A stretch of 64,000 nucleotides of DNA from Bacteroidota bacterium (GCA_947476145.1 CANJPH010000008.1:19978-83977), one strand, 5' to 3'. Positions 10,113 to 19,367 are shown, counted from the first letter of the stretch. Notes: generated from the sequence alone by a model not told the origin. Translations and numbers: made by a program.

Positions 10113-10149
10113 AAAAAGCCTCGCTCAATAAATGATGCGAGGCTTTTTT
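10113..10149 (+). terminator. Rho-independent terminator after clpC
   Basis: AAAAAGCCTCGC and GCGAGGCTTTTT form a perfect 12-base-pair stem with a 12-base loop and a T-run, 17 bases after the clpC stop. On the minus strand it could also end ubiX transcription. Confidence 0.93.
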
Positions 10150-10202
10150 ATATTTCTTATTGAAGACTTCTTACGTACATAGCAGTAATAAGTTACTTGC
10201 AA

Positions 10203-10763
10203 TTATTTTGTTCCCCAGCGATAGCCTTTGGCATCTAAGCCTGCAAGGTCTAAAATACGATGTACCACTGTATAAGCCACTTCCTCTATGGTTTGAGGCT
10301 TGCTATAAAAACTTGGAGTAGCCGGACAAATGATACCACCCGCTAAGGTCACGGTTTCCATATTTTTAATATGAATTAAGTTATAAGGCGTTTCGCGGGC
10401 TACCAGTATTAATTTCCTGCGCTCTTTTAAAATCACATCTGCAGCGCGGGTACATAAATCGTCACTTATCCCACTGGCAATTCTGCCCAACATGCCCATG
10501 CTACATGGCACGGCAATCATGATATTATATTGCGCCGAACCCGAGGCAAAAGGGGCGTTAAAATCGTTTTTAGCGTAAAAATCAAAAGGGTAGTTGGTAT
10601 AGTCCTTATTGCCTAGTTCGGTTTCCCATACTATTTTGGCATTATCACTCATAATAACCCCCACGGCCTCATACTGGTCCTTCATTTCTACAAGGCAGTC
10701 TAATAAACATTTGGCATAAATGGCGCCACTAGCACCGGTAATGGAAACGATAATCTTGTTCAT
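10203..10763 (-). CDS. ubiX: UbiX-type flavin prenyltransferase
   Basis: The enzyme makes prenylated FMN, the cofactor of UbiD-type decarboxylases. The 186-residue length is standard. Recognisable segments are the N-terminal flavin-binding SITGASGA (7-14), MSDNAKIVW, PCSMGMLGRIASGISDDL (the conserved Cys/Ser region), RAADVILKERRKL and VARETPYN. No ubiD lies in the window, so the client decarboxylase is elsewhere. A TAATTTTG box (plus-strand 10774-10781) lies 10 bases upstream of the ATG. Confidence 0.93.
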   Translation of the reverse strand: MNKIIVSITGASGAIYAKCLLDCLVEMKDQYEAVGVIMSDNAKIVWETELGNKDYTNYPFDFYAKNDFNAPFASGSAQYNIMIAVPCSMGMLGRIASGISDDLCTRAADVILKERRKLILVARETPYNLIHIKNMETVTLAGGIICPATPSFYSKPQTIEEVAYTVVHRILDLAGLDAKGYRWGTK

Positions 10764-10773
10764 ATATAGGTAA

Positions 10774-10781
10774 CAAAATTA
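10774..10781 (-). promoter_or_regulatory. Putative -7 box for ubiX
   Basis: Read on the minus strand, TAATTTTG fits TAnnTTTG and lies 10 bases before the ubiX ATG, implying a very short leader. Confidence 0.4.
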
Positions 10782-10925
10782 GGAAGGAATTGTTGAATTA
10801 TTACAAGTAGTTATTAAAGGGGTGTATCCCTTAACTTGGAATTGGATCTTCTTTTACAATTGTCTGAATAAGCGCTTGTTTATGTATAAATGGCAATACA
10901 TATATATTAGCCATATATCTATAAC

Positions 10926-10973
10926 TTGTCCTAGACCAAAAGCATTTTTTTTAAATTAATAAAAGTACTTTTG
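10926..10973 (+). promoter_or_regulatory. Hexuronate operon promoter region with a candidate operator
   Basis: The 280-base gap between ubiX and the hexuronate operon contains no gene. It holds TACTTTTG (10966-10973), a fit to the -7 element, 70 bases before the first ATG. An imperfect 14-base palindrome TTGTCCTAGACCAA lies at 10926-10939, 26 bases upstream of it, where a repressor or activator could act. A purine-rich GGAGGGGGG tract follows near 10997. The palindrome is imperfect (10 of 14 positions symmetrical), so the operator call is speculative. Confidence 0.35.
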
Positions 10974-11043
10974 AAATACAAATTGGAATTTCATAGGAGG
11001 GGGGTAAATTTAGAAAAGAATTCATCATTATAGAATAAGTAAA

Positions 11044-11871
11044 ATGGAAAAAGAATCGGCAGAAATGTTTTCTCTTAAAGGAAAAGTAATTGTAGTAACA
11101 GGGGGCACTGGAGTATTGGGAACGAGCTTTGTAAATGCAATCATGGAAGCAAAGGGCACCGTTGTTATTTTAGGAAGAAATGAGGATTTATGTAAAAAAA
11201 GTGTTGCTGATATCCTTAAAAAAGGGGGGAATGCATCTTATGTAATTTCAGATGTATTAGATGAAGCTGCATTAAAAGAAGCTAAAGAAACTATTGTAGA
11301 GCGTTACGGACGCATTGATGGCTTGGTTAATGCAGCAGGTGGAAATGTACCCGAAGCAGTTTTAACTTCAGATAAAGATGTCTTTGATTTAAACATGCAA
11401 GGCATGAAAGATGCATTAGCATTAAATTTATGGGGCACTCTAATGCCAGTACAAGTATTTGGCCCAGAGATTGCAAAATCAGGAGCGGGTAGTATTGTAA
11501 ATATATCGTCCGTTAGTGCAAAGCGCCCATTAACAAGAGTCTTGGGATATAGTATGGGCAAAGCCGCTATCGATTGTTATACCAAATGGTTTGCAGTTGA
11601 AATGGCCAATAGATATGGAGATGCAATACGTATTAATTCCATTATGCCTGGCTTCTTTTTAACGGCTCAAAATAACAATTTATTAACCAAGGAAGATGGC
11701 TCATTAACGGAAAGAGGCAATTTAATTATTAGTCATACTCCTTTTAAACGTTTTGGTCAACCTTCCGAATTAAATGGAGCGCTCATTTGGTTATTAAGTG
11801 ATGCTTCAAAATTTGTTACAGGCATGGACATTGGCGTAGATGGAGGATTCACAATTAATAGTGGTGTATAA
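11044..11871 (+). CDS. SDR-family D-mannonate (fructuronate) oxidoreductase
   Basis: A 275-residue short-chain dehydrogenase/reductase with cofactor loop TGGTGVLG (19-26), NAAGG (96-100), active-site Ser155/156 and the YxxxK pair Tyr169/Lys173. Its position directly ahead of uxuA and uxaC indicates the step between fructuronate and mannonate, which in enteric bacteria is done by the unrelated long-chain enzyme UxuB; SDR replacements for it are known in other phyla. The start could be ATG 11044 or the later ATG (residue 8, 11065). First gene of the operon. The substrate is inferred from neighbours only. Confidence 0.85.
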   Translation: MEKESAEMFSLKGKVIVVTGGTGVLGTSFVNAIMEAKGTVVILGRNEDLCKKSVADILKKGGNASYVISDVLDEAALKEAKETIVERYGRIDGLVNAAGGNVPEAVLTSDKDVFDLNMQGMKDALALNLWGTLMPVQVFGPEIAKSGAGSIVNISSVSAKRPLTRVLGYSMGKAAIDCYTKWFAVEMANRYGDAIRINSIMPGFFLTAQNNNLLTKEDGSLTERGNLIISHTPFKRFGQPSELNGALIWLLSDASKFVTGMDIGVDGGFTINSGV

Positions 11872-11928
11872 TTTATAAATCGGATATAATTAAAGAAACT
11901 TTAAATTATAAAATAGAATAGTACAAAT

Positions 11929-13140
11929 ATGGAAAATCAATTTTTCCCTTCCTATGGAAATATAAAATATAGAATGGAACAAACCATGAGATGGTATGGT
12001 CCTAAAGATCCGGTTAGTTTAACAGATCTTAAACAGGCAGGGTGCACTGGCGTTGTTACGGCATTGCATCATATCCCTAATGGAGAAATATGGACTATTG
12101 AAGAAATTAAAAAAAGAATTGAAATTATAGAGGCCGCTGGATTGGTTTGGTCAGTGGTGGAAAGTGTGCCTGTGCATGAAGCTATTAAAACACAAACCCC
12201 TGGTTTTGAAATGTATATTGAAAATTACAAGCAAAGCATAATAAATTTAGCGCACTGTGGTATTAAAAATATCACGTATAATTTTATGCCCGTGTTGGAC
12301 TGGACCCGAACCGATTTAAGTTATGAGGTTGCGGATGGTTCCAAAGCATTGCGTTTTGAGATGGCTGCTTTTGTGGCTTTTGATTTGTACATTTTAAAAA
12401 GAAAAGCCGCCGAACAAGATTATGATGCTACTACCTTAAGTAGAGCTAAAGAAAGATTTGAAGTAATGAGTGAGGAGGAGAAAGAGCTATTAAAGAAAAA
12501 TGTGATTAAAGGATTGCCAGGAAGTGAAGAAAGCTTTACCATTGAACAGTTTCAAATGGCATTGGACGCATACGAAGGGATGGATCGAACAAAATTACAA
12601 GCTCATTTAATTCATTTCTTACAACAAGTTATTCCGGTTGCGGATTCAGTAGGTTCTGTAATGTCCATACATCCCGATGATCCTCCTTTTTCCATTTTAG
12701 GACTTCCAAGAGTAGTATCAACTGCGAAAGACATTGAAGTATTAGTTAATGCAGTTCCTTCCTTGGCAAATGGTTTGTGTTTTTGTACAGGTTCTTATGG
12801 AGTGATTGCTACTAATAATTTACCAGCAATGGTAAAGCAATTTGCCGACCGTATCCATTTTATACATTTAAGAAGTACCCGCAGAAATGAGTGGGGTGAT
12901 TTTTATGAAGACAATCATTTAGAAGGGGATGTAGATATGTATGCGGTGATTAAGGAATTGGTTAATGCTATGCAAAAAAGAAAATGTAGTATCCCGGTAA
13001 GACCCGACCATGGACATCAAATGTTGGATGATTTACATAAGAAAACAAATCCAGGTTATTCTGCAATAGGTCGTCTAAGGGGATTAGCTGAAATTAGAGG
13101 GGTTGAACTCGGGATCCTAAGAAGTGTAAATGAAAATTAA
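11929..13140 (+). CDS. uxuA: Mannonate dehydratase
   Basis: UxuA dehydrates D-mannonate to 2-keto-3-deoxygluconate. The 403-residue protein has the family's N-terminal [16 protein letters not shown], the metal-site region with CHxGI-like [43 protein letters not shown] and the C-terminal RPDHGHQM. Length is close to E. coli UxuA (394). It lies 57 bases after the SDR gene and 26 before uxaC. The C-terminal [14 protein letters not shown] segment is echoed in a decayed copy near 14.7 kb. Confidence 0.97.
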   Translation: MENQFFPSYGNIKYRMEQTMRWYGPKDPVSLTDLKQAGCTGVVTALHHIPNGEIWTIEEIKKRIEIIEAAGLVWSVVESVPVHEAIKTQTPGFEMYIENYKQSIINLAHCGIKNITYNFMPVLDWTRTDLSYEVADGSKALRFEMAAFVAFDLYILKRKAAEQDYDATTLSRAKERFEVMSEEEKELLKKNVIKGLPGSEESFTIEQFQMALDAYEGMDRTKLQAHLIHFLQQVIPVADSVGSVMSIHPDDPPFSILGLPRVVSTAKDIEVLVNAVPSLANGLCFCTGSYGVIATNNLPAMVKQFADRIHFIHLRSTRRNEWGDFYEDNHLEGDVDMYAVIKELVNAMQKRKCSIPVRPDHGHQMLDDLHKKTNPGYSAIGRLRGLAEIRGVELGILRSVNEN

Positions 13141-13166
13141 TTTAATACGATTCATATTATTATCAA

Positions 13167-14582
13167 ATGGCAATCAAAAAAAGTACAATTATTACCCCCG
13201 ATTTTTTACTAAGTAATAAACAAGCAAAGAATTTATATCATAACTATGCTTCTAAGTTGCCGATAGTTGATTATCACAATCATCTTTCTCCAAAGGAAAT
13301 TGCAGAAAACAAAAATTTCTCTAATTTGACCGAGATATGGTTAAAAGGAGATCATTATAAGTGGAGAGCAATGAGAACTTTAGGCGTCAATGAAAAATAT
13401 ATTACGGGTACAGCCACTGACGAGGAAAAGTTTAAGGCTTGGGCGCAAGTATTTCCTCAAACGGTGCGTAATCCTCTATTTCATTGGTCGCAAATGGAAT
13501 TGAAAAATAGTTTTGGGATTAATGAATATTTAAATGAAAAGTCCGAGAAGTCTATTTATAAAACTGCATCGGCTTTACTTCAAAAAAGTAGCCATAGCAC
13601 TCAGTCTTTACTAAATAGTTATAAGGTAGAATTGGTGGGCACCACGGACGATCCATGTGATGATTTAAGTGATCACAAAAAAATAAAGGATAGTAATTTT
13701 AAGGCACAAGTACTTCCCACTTTTAGGCCGGACAAAATTTTCAATATTGGAGATAGGGCTAGTTTTTTAAAGTATATTGTTCAACTAGAGAAAGCTTCCG
13801 GAATTAGTATTCTAAACATTTCCGATTTATTGGCGGCTTTGGAAAAAAGAGTAAGCTATTTTCATAAACATGGTTGTCGAATCGCCGATCATGGTTTAAT
13901 TACCATGCCAGCACAAATATCTTTTACTAGTGCATTAGAAAAAGAGTTTGCTCAGTTTGTTCAAGGAAAAAATAAAAATTCCTTCTCTAATCCAGATCGA
14001 TTTGTGGGGGCTATTTTATTTTCATTATGTAAGATATATCATAAAAAAGGATGGGTACAACAATTTCATTTGGGCCCTATCAGAAATAACAATACCCGTA
14101 TTATGGGATTAGTAGGGGTGGATGCAGGTACTGATTCTATTGGGGACTATCCACAAGCTGTTAACTTGTCTCAATTTTTAAATGCATTAGATCAACGTGA
14201 TCAATTGGCGAAAACAATCCTTTACAATATTAACCCTGCTGATAATGAAGTGTTTGCTACCATGTGTGGAAATTTTAACGATGGCAGCATGGTGGGGAAA
14301 GTACAATTTGGATCAGGTTGGTGGTTTTTAGATCAAAAGCAGGGAATGGAAAATCAATTAAACACCTTGTCTAATATGGGTTTAATTTCCACCTTCATAG
14401 GCATGACAACTGATAGTAGAAGTTTATTATCCTATGCTAGACACGAGTATTTTAGAAGGGTTTTATGTAATTTATTAGGAGCGGATATGGAAAATGGTAT
14501 CATACCAAATGACGAAAAGTGGATTGGTCAAATTGTTCAAAATGTATCTTACTATAATGCAAAGCACTATTTTACGACTTAA
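13167..14582 (+). CDS. uxaC: Glucuronate (uronate) isomerase
   Basis: UxaC converts glucuronate to fructuronate (and galacturonate to tagaturonate), the entry step of hexuronate catabolism. At 471 residues it matches E. coli UxaC. Visible motifs are IVDYHNHLSPKEI (metal-binding His pair), KGDHYKWRAMR, the GTTDDPCDD segment, FHLGPIRNNN and FGSGWWFLDQ. With only the SDR and UxuA beside it and no altronate enzymes, the local pathway is glucuronate-specific. No kdgK or kdgA is present to complete the route to pyruvate and triose phosphate. Confidence 0.96.
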   Translation: MAIKKSTIITPDFLLSNKQAKNLYHNYASKLPIVDYHNHLSPKEIAENKNFSNLTEIWLKGDHYKWRAMRTLGVNEKYITGTATDEEKFKAWAQVFPQTVRNPLFHWSQMELKNSFGINEYLNEKSEKSIYKTASALLQKSSHSTQSLLNSYKVELVGTTDDPCDDLSDHKKIKDSNFKAQVLPTFRPDKIFNIGDRASFLKYIVQLEKASGISILNISDLLAALEKRVSYFHKHGCRIADHGLITMPAQISFTSALEKEFAQFVQGKNKNSFSNPDRFVGAILFSLCKIYHKKGWVQQFHLGPIRNNNTRIMGLVGVDAGTDSIGDYPQAVNLSQFLNALDQRDQLAKTILYNINPADNEVFATMCGNFNDGSMVGKVQFGSGWWFLDQKQGMENQLNTLSNMGLISTFIGMTTDSRSLLSYARHEYFRRVLCNLLGADMENGIIPNDEKWIGQIVQNVSYYNAKHYFTT

Positions 14583-14638
14583 ATTTTAAGCCATTGAATG
14601 CTCCCCATCAATTTCCAAGTAAATAAAATCTAAATAAA

Positions 14639-14705
14639 TCAGCAATATTTGCCGAAGGTGAAGAGGCTTAGCAGATATAAAGGAGTAGAATTAGGGATAC
14701 TTTGA
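14639..14705 (+). pseudogene. Decayed remnant of a uxuA-like 3' end
   Basis: In the 201-base gap after uxaC, bases 14662-14702 translate, with one single-base frameshift, to RGLAD then KGVELGIL, matching [14 protein letters not shown] at the C-terminus of the intact UxuA. Upstream, 14639-14647 reads SAI, as in UxuA, followed by further frame breaks and an in-frame TGA. Most third codon positions differ from the intact gene, so it is an old or foreign copy rather than a recent duplicate. The rest of the gap (14583-14638, 14706-14783) shows only a TACATTTT box at 14749-14756. Confidence 0.6.
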
Positions 14706-14783
14706 AGCCTTGTGCGTTATAAAAATAGAATTTATAAGTTCGATATTGTACATTTTTTTCTATCTTAAAGAAAATTTTACAAT

Positions 14784-16175
14784 ATGCGTATTCGACTTTT
14801 ACTAGCAGTATTTTTATTTATAACTACTCAGAATTTTATATTCGCTCAAAATACAAATTGGACCAATTTATTTAATGGCAAAGATTTGAAAGGTTGGGTG
14901 CAATACAATGGCAAAGCAAAGTATACCGTAGAAAATGGGGAGATTGTTGGGAGAACCGTGCCTGATGAACCCAATAGTTTTTTATCTACGGATAAATTGT
15001 ATGGTGATTTTATATTGGAATTAGATTTGAAAGTAGACGTGAGTATGAATTCGGGTATTCAGTTTAGAAGTGAACAGAACGATGAAAATGATCATTGTAC
15101 GGTTACGGATAAACATACCCCAAATCGAGTACATGGATATCAGATGGAAATTGATCCAACTACCAGAGCCTGGAGTGGTGGAATTTATGATGAAGCAAGA
15201 AGAGGATGGTTGTATCCTTTGGAGTATAATGTTGCAGCAAAAACAGCTTTTAAAAACAATGAGTGGAATCATTATAAGATTGAGTGTATTGGAAACAGTA
15301 TTAGAACTTGGATCAATGGCATTCCTTGCGCGCATATTGTGGATGATATGACCGCCAAAGGGTTTATTTCCTTACAGGTACATGAAATTAAAGATGCAAA
15401 AGATGCTGGTCAGGAAGTGCGTTGGAAAAACATACGCATTCAAACAACAAATTTAAAACCAGCAGCTTCCGACAATTTATTTGTGGTGAATTTAATACCC
15501 AATACCATTTCACCGGATGAACAAAAAAGTGGGGTACGTCTTTTATGGGATGGCCTTACTACCAAAGGTTGGAGAAGCGCTTATAAAACCACTTTCCCCA
15601 ATGGCACTTGGTATGTAAAAGAGGGTACTTTTAATGTAAAAGGTGGAAATGGTGGCGAGTCTACCAATGGGGGTGATATTGTTACAGAAGAGGAATTTCA
15701 TGCTTTTGATTTACAATTTGAATTTAAGATATCGGATACGGCAAATAGTGGTGTGAAATATTTTGTCACTGAAAAAGAAAACAACGGGGGTTCTGCGATT
15801 GGATTAGAATATCAAATTCTAGATGATGATAAACACGTGGATGCAAAATTGGGAAGTATTGGAAATAGAAGCATGGCTTCCTTGTATGATATGATTCCTG
15901 CATTGAGAATTGGAAGTGGACGTCGTGAAAAAATACCTGTGGGAGAGTGGAATAGAGGCCGCATTATAGTTTTTCCAGATGGCAGGGTTGAACATTGGAT
16001 TAACGGTTGGAAAGTTGTAGAATATCAAAGGGGTACTCAATATTTTTATGCATTGGTTGCAAAAAGTAAATATGTGGTTTGGCCAAATTTTGGGATGGCC
16101 GAAAAAGGGCATATTCTTTTACAGGAACATGGCAGTCATGTTTCTTTTAGAAGTATAAAAATTAAAGAACTATAA
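14784..16175 (+). CDS. Secreted double DUF1080 protein (3-keto-glycoside hydrolase/lyase family)
   Basis: The 463-residue protein has a signal peptide (cleavage after IFAQ, about residue 22) and two DUF1080 jelly-roll domains: one from LFNGKDLKGW (about 28-222) and one from LLWDGLTTKGW (about 250-463). Both keep the family's W-x-V-x-N/EGEI/TFNVK and SGIQFR/SGVKYF strands. DUF1080 proteins act on glycosides oxidised at C3, splitting 3-keto-glycosides by elimination or hydrolysis. The next gene, 27 bases on, is a Gfo/Idh/MocA oxidoreductase of the type that makes such 3-keto sugars. Single-domain members are usual, so the tandem arrangement is notable. Confidence 0.85.
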   Translation: MRIRLLLAVFLFITTQNFIFAQNTNWTNLFNGKDLKGWVQYNGKAKYTVENGEIVGRTVPDEPNSFLSTDKLYGDFILELDLKVDVSMNSGIQFRSEQNDENDHCTVTDKHTPNRVHGYQMEIDPTTRAWSGGIYDEARRGWLYPLEYNVAAKTAFKNNEWNHYKIECIGNSIRTWINGIPCAHIVDDMTAKGFISLQVHEIKDAKDAGQEVRWKNIRIQTTNLKPAASDNLFVVNLIPNTISPDEQKSGVRLLWDGLTTKGWRSAYKTTFPNGTWYVKEGTFNVKGGNGGESTNGGDIVTEEEFHAFDLQFEFKISDTANSGVKYFVTEKENNGGSAIGLEYQILDDDKHVDAKLGSIGNRSMASLYDMIPALRIGSGRREKIPVGEWNRGRIIVFPDGRVEHWINGWKVVEYQRGTQYFYALVAKSKYVVWPNFGMAEKGHILLQEHGSHVSFRSIKIKEL

Positions 16176-16202
16176 TACATTCAATTTCTAATTTACATCA
16201 TT

Positions 16203-17561
16203 ATGAAAAATTCAAGAAGATCTTTTATTAAGAAAACGGTGAAAGCGGCCGCAGCAACTTATGCAGCTAGTATTGGCTTCTCTGCAAAGAGTTATGCCAA
16301 TATAATAGGAGCCAATGACCGAGTTCGTTTGGGAGTGGTTGGTTTTTCGGATCGATTTAAACAATCCCATTTCCCTTCTTTTTTAAATCATTATAAAGAA
16401 TTAAATTTTGATATTGTTGCTGTTTCAGATATTTGGAAGCTAAGAAGAGAAGAAGGGGGCGCATTTTTAAAAGATAAAATGGGTCACGATATTAGAGTTG
16501 CTAATAATAATGAGGAGTTGTATTCCAAAAAAGATATAGATGGTGTATTTATTAGTACAGCCGATTTCCAACATGCCATACATGCAGTAGAAGCCGTTAA
16601 TGCTGGAATGGATGTATACTGTGAAAAGCCTTTTGCAGAGACCATGGAAGATAATAGAATGGCTTTAAAAGCCATTAAGGCAACGGATAGAATTGTACAA
16701 ATTGGTTCACAACGAAGAAGTGGTACCAATTATAAAGCTGCAGCCGATTTTATACAAGCAGGAAAATTTGGCCCCATTACGATGGTAGAACTAACATGGA
16801 ATGTAAACCAGCCAGGACGTTGGAGAAGACCAGCATTGGTAGCGCAGTGTAAAGAAGAAGATTTAGATTGGAAACGCTATTTATTAAATAGACCTTATGA
16901 GAATTTTGATCCAAGAAAATATTTAGAGTACAGGTTGTTTTGGCCTTATTCATCAGGCATGCCAGGACAGTGGATGAGTCATCAGATTGATACTGTGCAT
17001 TGGTTTAGTCAATTACCACATCCAAGAAGTGTAACTGCAAACGGAGGTGTTTATGCATGGAAGGACGGACGAAAAAATTGGGATACTACCACAGCCGTAT
17101 TTGATTATGGACCTTTAGATAATATGAAGGACGGTTTTCAAGTAGTTTTTATGTCTCGTATGCACAATGGAGACGATAGTCCCACTGAAATGTACTTTTC
17201 AAATGGAGGTCAATTAAATTTAATCAACAATACCGTTTCTCCAAAGGGTGGACTCACTGCTGGGTTTGCAAAAGCAATGGGGATGGAAGCGAATTTATTA
17301 CCTGAATTAAGTTTAACCGAACCTACAATTAAAGCTGCGGCTGGAGCCAATACAGGAGGAGATATTTTAACCTCGGCGCATGTAAGAAATTGGATGGAAT
17401 GTATCAGGTCACGAAAACAACCCAATGCACCCGTAGAAGCTGGTTACCAGCATTCCATTGCAACCATCATGACCAATGCAGCTTGTAGAACAGGTCAAAA
17501 AGTAACTTTTGATTCTGTTCATCAGGAAGTAATGGTAGACGGCAAGCCTTTCAAGTATTAA
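16203..17561 (+). CDS. Tat-exported Gfo/Idh/MocA family oxidoreductase
   Basis: The 452-residue protein starts with a twin-arginine signal (SRRSFIKK, then an Ala-rich hydrophobic stretch), so it is exported folded, presumably with bound NAD(H). The nucleotide loop is GVVGFSDR (44-51) and the family's EKPF is at 141-144. The C-terminal half carries the substrate-binding beta sheet. It is coupled to the DUF1080 gene 27 bases upstream, the known pairing for C3 oxidation and cleavage of glycosides. A bidirectional terminator follows directly. The sugar substrate is not visible in the sequence. Confidence 0.9.
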   Translation: MKNSRRSFIKKTVKAAAATYAASIGFSAKSYANIIGANDRVRLGVVGFSDRFKQSHFPSFLNHYKELNFDIVAVSDIWKLRREEGGAFLKDKMGHDIRVANNNEELYSKKDIDGVFISTADFQHAIHAVEAVNAGMDVYCEKPFAETMEDNRMALKAIKATDRIVQIGSQRRSGTNYKAAADFIQAGKFGPITMVELTWNVNQPGRWRRPALVAQCKEEDLDWKRYLLNRPYENFDPRKYLEYRLFWPYSSGMPGQWMSHQIDTVHWFSQLPHPRSVTANGGVYAWKDGRKNWDTTTAVFDYGPLDNMKDGFQVVFMSRMHNGDDSPTEMYFSNGGQLNLINNTVSPKGGLTAGFAKAMGMEANLLPELSLTEPTIKAAAGANTGGDILTSAHVRNWMECIRSRKQPNAPVEAGYQHSIATIMTNAACRTGQKVTFDSVHQEVMVDGKPFKY

Positions 17562-17601
17562 TAAAACAGCCCTTCATAAAATGTAAGGGCTGTTTTATTT
17601 T
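17560..17601. terminator. Bidirectional terminator between convergent genes
   Basis: AATAAAACAGCCCTT and AAGGGCTGTTTTATT form a perfect 15-base-pair stem with a 10-base loop, with A- and T-runs on both sides. It lies exactly between the stop of the oxidoreductase (plus) and the stop of the phosphorylase-like gene (minus) and can serve both. Confidence 0.92.
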
Positions 17602-19259
17602 TATGTGGTTTTGTACATTTTTTCGTAATACTCCTCGGCCATTCTATTACTATCAAATTGGAAACGAACATCATTCATTCCATTTTTGGTAATTGAGCGC
17701 CAGGTATCCCGCTTTTCGTAATACATAGGTACAATCTCGTTTTCTAATATTTTGTATAACTCTTCTAAATCGTAATCGTCTTGTTCCTGTGTGCTCATGT
17801 TTCCGTAATCAGCTTTAGGCACTACGAAACCATTGTGACCGTGGCTCACAAATTCTGGTATCCATCCGTCGTCCGTCGAAAAGTTAACTGCTCCATTCAT
17901 CGCTGCAGTCATACCAGAGGTTCCTGAGGCTTCTCTTGGAACTCTTGGATTATTTAACCACACATCAGAAGCTTGTTTTAAACGCTTACTTAATCCCAAT
18001 TCATATCCAATTAATACCGCAACATTTTTATAATTCTTACTTAAGTGTACTAAGTTATTAAATTGAGAGATCGCAGGATAATCAACAGGGTAGGGCTTTC
18101 CTGCAAAAATAATTTGTACTGGATGCTTTAAATTGGCTAATAATTTTTCAAAGCGTTCTAAATCCCAAGAAAGGAAATCGGCACGTTTGTATCCAGCAAA
18201 TCTTCTGGCCCATACAATGGTTAAGACATTGGGGTCAAATACTTTTCCAGTTTGATCGGCAACAATTTCAAAAGCACGCTTTTTCAAATACATTTTTCGA
18301 TCATCAAAACCAGCATCGTCATTGGCTTCAGAAAATTTATACAATTGCTTGTCGGCCCAATAGCGCCAGTTTTGCGCATTGGTGATATGATCAATTGGAC
18401 AGATGCCTTCATACTTACCCCACATTTCACGGCTTACATGTCCATGTAATTCAGATACTCCATTGGCCTTACGTGCAAAACGCAATGCTGCTAAAGAGTG
18501 ATTGAATTGGTCATCATGTATGCCCGTTAATTTCCTTACTTCGTCAATGCTTAAGCCACAGAAATATCCCATTTTATGACATAAATAAATATCATGCTTT
18601 TCATTACCTGCTTCTTCGGGGGTATGTGTTGTAAATACCAAACGCTTTTTCACTTCGTCTAAGGACTTGTATTTATTTAATAAGTAAAATGCACTCGAAA
18701 AACCGTGTGCTTCGTTTAAGTGGTATACTTCTGGTTCAAAATTTAGTTCATCTATTAATTTGGCTCCACCCACACCCAGTAATATAAACTGCGCCACTTT
18801 GGTAGCTACGTTAGCATCGTATAAACGGTGTGTAATAGTCTGAGAAACGTAATCGTTCTCAGGTAAGTCCGTACTTAATAAAAACAAGGGCGCACTACAA
18901 AATGTATTGGGTGCTAAATAAAATGCTTTCACCCAAACTGGATGATCATGAATCATAATTTGGTACTTAATACCTGTATCTTCCAGGAAGCTATATATTT
19001 TCTCCATGAAAGTCACCTGTAAGGTTTGATCCTGATTTCTAGCTTGATCATAATAACCATATTTCCAAAGGATCCCTACGCCAATCATGTTTTGATTTAA
19101 TTCATATGCGCTTCTTAAATGGGAACCCGCTAAAAAGCCTAAACCACCACTGTAAATTTTCAAGGGTTGGTGAATCGCAAATTCCATAGAAAAGTAGGCT
19201 GCCTTTTTCTTAAACTGTTCGTTTATTTTATAAGGCACCTGGTAATTTCTAAAACTCAT
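17601..19259 (-). CDS. GT35 alpha-glucan phosphorylase-like protein lacking the PLP lysine
   Basis: The 552-residue protein belongs to the short alpha-glucan phosphorylase branch: AYFSMEFAIHQPLKIYSGGLG (split over 21-41), HLNEAHG (180-186), THTPEEAGNE, RRFAGYKRA (352-360, matching the phosphate-site Arg/Lys of classical phosphorylase) and EASGTSGM (443-450). In classical phosphorylase the PLP Schiff-base lysine follows directly (EASGTxNMK); here residue 451 is Thr. Without it a standard PLP-dependent phosphorolysis is doubtful. It is shorter than animal and plant enzymes. Monocistronic; no glycogen synthesis genes are adjacent. Confidence 0.85.
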   Translation of the reverse strand: MSFRNYQVPYKINEQFKKKAAYFSMEFAIHQPLKIYSGGLGFLAGSHLRSAYELNQNMIGVGILWKYGYYDQARNQDQTLQVTFMEKIYSFLEDTGIKYQIMIHDHPVWVKAFYLAPNTFCSAPLFLLSTDLPENDYVSQTITHRLYDANVATKVAQFILLGVGGAKLIDELNFEPEVYHLNEAHGFSSAFYLLNKYKSLDEVKKRLVFTTHTPEEAGNEKHDIYLCHKMGYFCGLSIDEVRKLTGIHDDQFNHSLAALRFARKANGVSELHGHVSREMWGKYEGICPIDHITNAQNWRYWADKQLYKFSEANDDAGFDDRKMYLKKRAFEIVADQTGKVFDPNVLTIVWARRFAGYKRADFLSWDLERFEKLLANLKHPVQIIFAGKPYPVDYPAISQFNNLVHLSKNYKNVAVLIGYELGLSKRLKQASDVWLNNPRVPREASGTSGMTAAMNGAVNFSTDDGWIPEFVSHGHNGFVVPKADYGNMSTQEQDDYDLEELYKILENEIVPMYYEKRDTWRSITKNGMNDVRFQFDSNRMAEEYYEKMYKTT

Positions 19260-19367
19260 AGGATAGGACGTTTGTTAATTTGAATGCAATATAATGGTAT
19301 TTACCTAAAATGTACTTTTTACACATTAACTGTGTATAACATGCTAATTTTAACCGCTAATTGTGGA

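Noticed and set aside
10764..11043. Possible small RNA or riboswitch in the 280-base gap
   Set aside because: I saw only the -7 box and a weak palindrome; no conserved aptamer features or convincing hairpin could be identified by eye.
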